From contig JBDHUV010000001.1 of the NCBI GenBank assembly GCA_039809365.1, positions 1-31,719 on the forward strand: a stretch of DNA of 31,719 nucleotides, written 5' to 3'. Position numbers and translations under genes: made by a program. Shown here in pieces: positions 28,332 to 31,719 of the stretch (the stretch's first letter is position 1; every line of letters begins with the position of its first letter). Source of the DNA: JBDHUV01 sp039809365. Lineage in GTDB: Bacteria; Patescibacteriota; Microgenomatia; Levybacterales; GWA1-39-11. The notes below the pieces were generated by a model, which was not told where the DNA came from, made no database searches, and worked only from the letters and a program-made list of their open reading frames with translations.

Positions 28332-29015
28332 ATGAGTAAAAGGAATATTATTGCAATTGCGGTCCTATTTGTAGTCCTGTTAGGAGCTATCTTTGTCACG
28401 TTATTTTTAATGAGCTCGAATCAGGATACTCGTTCTGATGCTAGTACATCGCTTGATACCACGTTCCCTGTCATTACTGATGTACCTGCCCCTTTACAAA
28501 CTCAAAGTGGACAAGAGTCAACTGATCCAGGTACAGTAGAAAACGTCTCAGTCAATTACCCATATATTAATGGTGATGAAGCAGATTTTACTTCAGCAAG
28601 CTGTACATGGGACTCAAATATTAATGCATTCCAATATAACTTAAAAGTAACTGAAGTAGATACAAATTCTGTTATTAAAGAGCAGGTTGTAAATAGTGGA
28701 GTGCTTAGTGATGTGTTTGATGTAGTACCAAACAATACATATCGCTGTGAAGTTGCAGCAATTAACTCAGCTGGTGTTGCTGGTGTTGCAGGTGTTGATG
28801 AACAGGTGTGTGAAGTACAGGCTGAAGTCTCTCCTTCTCCTTCCCCAGTTGTTACGGTACAGCCTACTGCCACTCCAACAGCTACGTTAGCTCCGCAAGC
28901 TCCTGTTGTAACAAAACCACCTTTACCACCAACAGGTAGTGTGGGAACAATTGCCACTGTTGGGTTAGGAGGACTTATCTTACTCTTAATTGGTGGAGCC
29001 TTACTCTTCCTATAA
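28332..29015 (+). CDS. Cell-surface protein with LPPTG sorting signal
   Basis: A 227-residue exported protein. An N-terminal hydrophobic helix (about residues 6-27) acts as signal or anchor. Residues 75-165 resemble a single beta-sandwich of fibronectin type III kind, with CTWDSNINAFQYNLKV and NNTYRCEVAAINSAG, plus a third cysteine soon after. A Pro/Thr/Ser linker follows (PSPSPVVTVQPTATPTAT). The C-terminus is KPPLPPTG, then about 25 hydrophobic residues ending at the stop. LPPTG fits the sortase pattern LPxTG, but the usual basic tail after the helix is missing. The likely role is cell-wall or membrane display of an adhesion-like domain. A sortase gene is not in the window. It has a possible leaderless start (TATATA 6 bases before ATG). 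Confidence 0.72.
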   Translation: MSKRNIIAIAVLFVVLLGAIFVTLFLMSSNQDTRSDASTSLDTTFPVITDVPAPLQTQSGQESTDPGTVENVSVNYPYINGDEADFTSASCTWDSNINAFQYNLKVTEVDTNSVIKEQVVNSGVLSDVFDVVPNNTYRCEVAAINSAGVAGVAGVDEQVCEVQAEVSPSPSPVVTVQPTATPTATLAPQAPVVTKPPLPPTGSVGTIATVGLGGLILLLIGGALLFL

Positions 29016-29023
29016 CTACAAGA

Positions 29024-29036
29024 TTACTAAGAGTAA
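29024..29036 (+). terminator. Weak hairpin after the LPPTG protein gene
   Basis: TTACT (29024-29028) and AGTAA (29032-29036) with loop AAG, then CATTTTAATT. The 5-bp AT-rich stem and broken T-run make it weak; read-through into the next gene is plausible. Confidence 0.3.
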
Positions 29037-29111
29037 CATTTTAATTATCATCATGAGTGCATTGAATTCAAAAAATGCTTGCAATGATGTTATAAATACT
29101 ATTACAATGAA

Positions 29112-30044
29112 ATGATTATGGATCCTAATGTACCCAACACTCCACAGTATCCTCCTTCTCAACCATCAGTTCCTGGAGTTCCAGGAAGTGGGCAACCCTT
29201 TCAGAATGAATCCTTTGTATCAAAGATACTGAGGAAAAAGATTCTGATTGTGGTTGGAGTTCTCTTAGTTGTGATAATTGGCCTTTCTGTATTTTTATTT
29301 ACTCAAAGGGAAAAAGATTTGTATCCACATTATGAGTTTAGTATCAACAATGAAGAGATCAGTAAAGATGAATTTACATCACTATACACTCATTTTCGAG
29401 CAGATAAAGATATGGAATCTGATCAGATTAAAGGATATATAGAAGATTTATATATTGAACATTATTTATTGTCTCAGCAATATAAAGGTACGTTGTCCTC
29501 CCCATCTGCAAATTTAGGGAATGCAGTACTGGATAAACTTATTGGCGAAACTACTCAGATGAAGCAGAGTGTATTACCAAGTATTGAAACTGAATCTCGT
29601 TCTGGTAAGGTATTTATTTTAAGTGTGACAGGTCCTTCATCTGGAGAACAGAGTGCTACGCGCACCGCTGTTGTAACGAACACGTTGAATAGTTATAGAA
29701 CTCAGTTAAGTAATGGACAGTTACAGATAATTGAAAATAGATTTTCTTCAGAGTCGGCATCATTGAAAGATAGATATGGTATTACATCAAGAGTAGTTAC
29801 GTTTGAAAATATGAGTAAAAATAGACCAGTGATTGGTGGAGATTCATTTATTACAAATGCATTTGGGACAAAAGTAGGACAGGTCAGTAATGTATTTGAA
29901 ATTGATAAAAATGATGATCTGGCTTTATATGGTATAGTGTACGTAACAAGTGCGGGTGAAGGGGAGTATGTAGATTATAGAGATTGGTTTGCCAAACAAA
30001 AAAGTAAATTAGATATAAAAGCTAATTTCTCAGATTATAAATAA
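29112..30044 (+). CDS. Membrane-tethered SurA/PrsA-like protein
   Basis: A 310-residue protein with a Pro-rich cytosolic tail (about residues 1-35), a basic LRKK and one transmembrane helix (about 44-66). The exported domain has NNEEISKDEFTSLYTHF and a helical stretch (GYIEDLYIEHYLLSQQY) that resembles the N-terminal chaperone region of SurA/PrsA foldases. Its end (FGTKVGQVSNVFEI, then LYGIVYVTSAGEG) resembles the last strand of a parvulin rotamase. The middle of the parvulin domain is not clearly recognisable, so isomerase activity is uncertain, and a purely chaperone or unrelated role is possible. An alternative start ATG lies at 29118. A candidate promoter is TTGCAA (29079-29084), 17 bases, TTACAA (29102-29107). 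The next gene follows after 5 bases. Confidence 0.65.
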   Translation: MIMDPNVPNTPQYPPSQPSVPGVPGSGQPFQNESFVSKILRKKILIVVGVLLVVIIGLSVFLFTQREKDLYPHYEFSINNEEISKDEFTSLYTHFRADKDMESDQIKGYIEDLYIEHYLLSQQYKGTLSSPSANLGNAVLDKLIGETTQMKQSVLPSIETESRSGKVFILSVTGPSSGEQSATRTAVVTNTLNSYRTQLSNGQLQIIENRFSSESASLKDRYGITSRVVTFENMSKNRPVIGGDSFITNAFGTKVGQVSNVFEIDKNDDLALYGIVYVTSAGEGEYVDYRDWFAKQKSKLDIKANFSDYK

Positions 30045-30049
30045 TAAAT

Positions 30050-31456
30050 ATGTATAAAAAAATATTTTTATCTATTCTATTAGTAGTTGGCATTGTGTTT
30101 AGTGTTATGCTCGCCAAAAACTCTGTGGGAGAAGTCTTTGGTTTTTATAAAGATGGCGAGTACACAAATATTTATGGGTCAGGTCCTGTGTCTTGTAAAA
30201 ATCCTGATGAATGTAATAGTTTATATTATCCTTTTGAGCCTAAATATTGTAGTCCTGATAGTGGTACGTGTACAGGGGATAAAGATAAAGGTGTATGGGC
30301 TTTAAAACTCACTTGTGAAGGGAAAGATACAGAGTGTGGTGGAAATGGAAGTATTCCAATGGTAGAACCACCAGAATGGTCTCAAGGTACTCTTACCCTA
30401 GATTCAGGCAATATTAAATGTAATCAAACAGTACAGATCGACGTATTTGATAAAAAATGTGATGAGAGCGGCACATGGGATATGAATTGTAAAACACTTG
30501 GATATATGTCATGGTATTCAGGAGCCTGTCCTGCAGATACACCACCTCCTGCTCCTGCATGTAATACAGACTGTTCGGCAGATCCTACTATCTGTCAGCA
30601 AGCTACAGATGGATGTACTGCTTGTCTAGATAATGGTTCAGGTGGTAAAACATGTCAGCCTCCAGCAGGACCTGCATGTAATACAGATTGTTCAGCAGAT
30701 CCTACTATCTGTCAGCAAGCTACAGATGGATGTACAGCATGTGTAGATAATAGTTCAGGTGGTAAATCATGCCAAGTACCTCCTGGTACTACAACTACAC
30801 CTCCACCGCCAAATCCTCCAACAGAGCCACCTCAGCAACCTACTGCAACACCAGTACCTGATTTTAACGAAGCTATGTGTCAATGTGATAGTATGACAGT
30901 GTCTCAGATTCTTGCAGGACAACCAGCAATATTTACTGCTACTTCTAAAGTTACTGGTTCAGATGTAACAAAAGCTGAAGCAAAACAGATTGAGTTCTTA
31001 CTGACTGCAGGCAATGATGCTTCTTCTCGCAAAGTCATCGCAGGACCAGAGAGAGTGAACACAACTGCCTCAGGGAGCTCTACAGAGATGAAATATTCTG
31101 CTCAATGGACGACGAATATTCCAGCAAATGTTGAGAAGAATGTAGAGTATGTTGCGCGTGCAACAATTAAATGTTCTCGAAAAACAACAGCTCAAGCATA
31201 TCCATATACTGCGATGGTACTTGGTGAATCGAGTGAGCGTGGTGGGCTTTTTTCTATGATTTCAAACTTCTTTAAAAATATATTTGGTGGAGATAAAACA
31301 GATAAGGCCCCAGTTTCTACACAGGGGCAACACGTAGCATCTCAAGATGATACACTTGTATCTGTTGCAGATAAAGGAAATATCCAGATTGGAACATTTA
31401 CTACGGGTACTGTGACATATAACAAATGTCCTGAAGTAAGATTTAAATTCAAATAG
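30050..31456 (+). CDS. Exported cysteine-rich repeat protein
   Basis: I do not recognise a named family. The 468-residue protein has an N-terminal signal or anchor helix (about residues 4-23). A cysteine-rich region follows (about 45-165, with pairs such as KNPDEC and CSPDSGTC). Then come two 39-residue tandem repeats with six cysteines each (ACNTDCSADPTICQQATDGC and onward), a Pro/Thr-rich linker of about 30 residues, and a C-terminal beta-rich domain with CQCDSMTV and TTASGSSTEMKYSAQWTT. The many even-spaced cysteines imply disulfides outside the cell. It starts 5 bases after the SurA-like gene, with no Shine-Dalgarno sequence, so the two are probably one operon. Surface structure or adhesion is a reasonable guess only. 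Confidence 0.7.
   Translation: MYKKIFLSILLVVGIVFSVMLAKNSVGEVFGFYKDGEYTNIYGSGPVSCKNPDECNSLYYPFEPKYCSPDSGTCTGDKDKGVWALKLTCEGKDTECGGNGSIPMVEPPEWSQGTLTLDSGNIKCNQTVQIDVFDKKCDESGTWDMNCKTLGYMSWYSGACPADTPPPAPACNTDCSADPTICQQATDGCTACLDNGSGGKTCQPPAGPACNTDCSADPTICQQATDGCTACVDNSSGGKSCQVPPGTTTTPPPPNPPTEPPQQPTATPVPDFNEAMCQCDSMTVSQILAGQPAIFTATSKVTGSDVTKAEAKQIEFLLTAGNDASSRKVIAGPERVNTTASGSSTEMKYSAQWTTNIPANVEKNVEYVARATIKCSRKTTAQAYPYTAMVLGESSERGGLFSMISNFFKNIFGGDKTDKAPVSTQGQHVASQDDTLVSVADKGNIQIGTFTTGTVTYNKCPEVRFKFK
30554..30787 (+). repeat. Two tandem 117-bp repeats encoding six-cysteine modules
   Basis: Copy 1 spans 30554-30670 and copy 2 spans 30671-30787, in frame, 39 codons each. The first 100 bases differ at about eight positions and the last 15 have diverged. 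Both copies encode PACNTDCSADPTICQQATDG followed by CTAC, DN and SGG. The low divergence points to a recent duplication or to concerted exchange. Confidence 0.9.
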
Positions 31457-31468
31457 AATTAGAGTGCT

Positions 31469-31719
31469 ATGCTCCGTAAAGAAAAAACTCATTATCATAA
31501 GTTAAAGGATTCACTTGCACACCGACACGAAGATATTAGAAAAAAAGTGTGGGATAAACATTCTGTACAGTTAACAGATATTGCGAATAATGCCAAACAA
31601 GTTGCGATGGGATCAGTAGGAGGATTGATGTTGCTTACTTCTCCTGCTAACAATATTGCGGTACTTCCAGATCACCAAGTTATTGATGAGGTACAAGCAA
31701 TTGATCTTGATAAAAATGT
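31469..31719 (+). CDS. Start of an unidentified protein, cut by the window edge
   Basis: An ATG at 31469, 12 bases after the preceding stop, opens a frame that continues to the end of the window (83 codons, no stop). It begins MLRKEKTHYHKLKDSLAHRH, continues with a highly charged, His- and Lys-rich helical stretch to about residue 42, and then has a moderately hydrophobic segment (VAMGSVGGLMLLTSP, about 45-59) that could be a membrane segment or signal. The frame is longer than chance expects for this composition, and close spacing suggests the same operon as the two genes before it. Function cannot be assigned from this fragment. Confidence 0.7.
   Translation, partial: MLRKEKTHYHKLKDSLAHRHEDIRKKVWDKHSVQLTDIANNAKQVAMGSVGGLMLLTSPANNIAVLPDHQVIDEVQAIDLDKN

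Noticed and set aside
28556..28957. A 133-residue minus-strand ORF opposite the LPPTG protein gene
   Set aside because: Low-complexity Gly/Val/Thr-rich translation typical of the reverse of a Pro/Thr linker; no start signals.
1..31719. tRNA genes, CRISPR arrays, insertion sequences, replication origin
   Set aside because: No TPsiC-like GGTTCGAATCC, regularly spaced repeats, transposase-like ORFs or DnaA-box clusters were seen on reading both strands.

Overview
The window looks like a compact, AT-rich bacterial chromosome segment, most likely from the Candidate Phyla Radiation (Patescibacteria, perhaps Microgenomates-like). This placement is an inference. It rests on an archaeal-type class I lysyl-tRNA synthetase in a bacterial gene set, exported proteins with proline-rich cytosolic tails, small intergenic gaps, and many genes whose -10 box sits so close to the start codon that the mRNA should be leaderless. 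TGA is used as a stop (for example lysS), so the UGA-glycine code of Gracilibacteria/Absconditabacteria does not apply. I found no tRNA, CRISPR array, transposase or phage gene.

Layout. 1-660: an unusually GC-rich five-helix membrane protein on the minus strand with its own strong promoter, ribosome binding site and terminator. 678-5423 (+): nfo, a cysteine-free MutY-like glycosylase, a truncated RNase Y, HU, miaA, then the RNase P RNA and a terminator. 5437-8379 (-): a large UvrD-type helicase fused to an Fe-S nuclease. 8380-8821: a control region with a perfect 26-bp palindrome and a small acidic protein. 8856-13005 (-): rmuC, and a topA / SpoU methylase / Nudix operon. 13006-16507 (-): VanW protein, nucleotidyltransferase, DUF192 protein and tsaD. 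16567-21800 (+): an orphan membrane-tethered solute-binding protein, an NTase, greA, and the tdh-kbl pair converting threonine to glycine and acetyl-CoA. 21801-28142 (+): lysS, rdgB, serS, secA. 28332-31719 (+): cell-surface proteins, including an LPPTG-anchored protein, a SurA/PrsA-like protein, a cysteine-repeat protein and a gene cut by the window edge.

The most interesting element is at 21801-21938, between kbl and lysS. A consensus promoter drives a 14-codon ORF in which 9 residues are Lys or Ser. It is followed by two mutually exclusive hairpins, a long antiterminator and a GAAA-loop terminator with a T-run. The geometry fits classical ribosome-mediated attenuation, and the genes downstream encode LysRS and, two genes on, SerRS. 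I propose it as a leader-peptide attenuator sensing Lys and possibly Ser charging. This is a hypothesis from sequence alone.

The second theme is translation initiation. tdh, nfo, the helicase gene, rmuC, miaA and the leader peptide have -10 hexamers 6-8 bases before ATG, whereas HU and the GC-rich membrane protein have good Shine-Dalgarno sequences.
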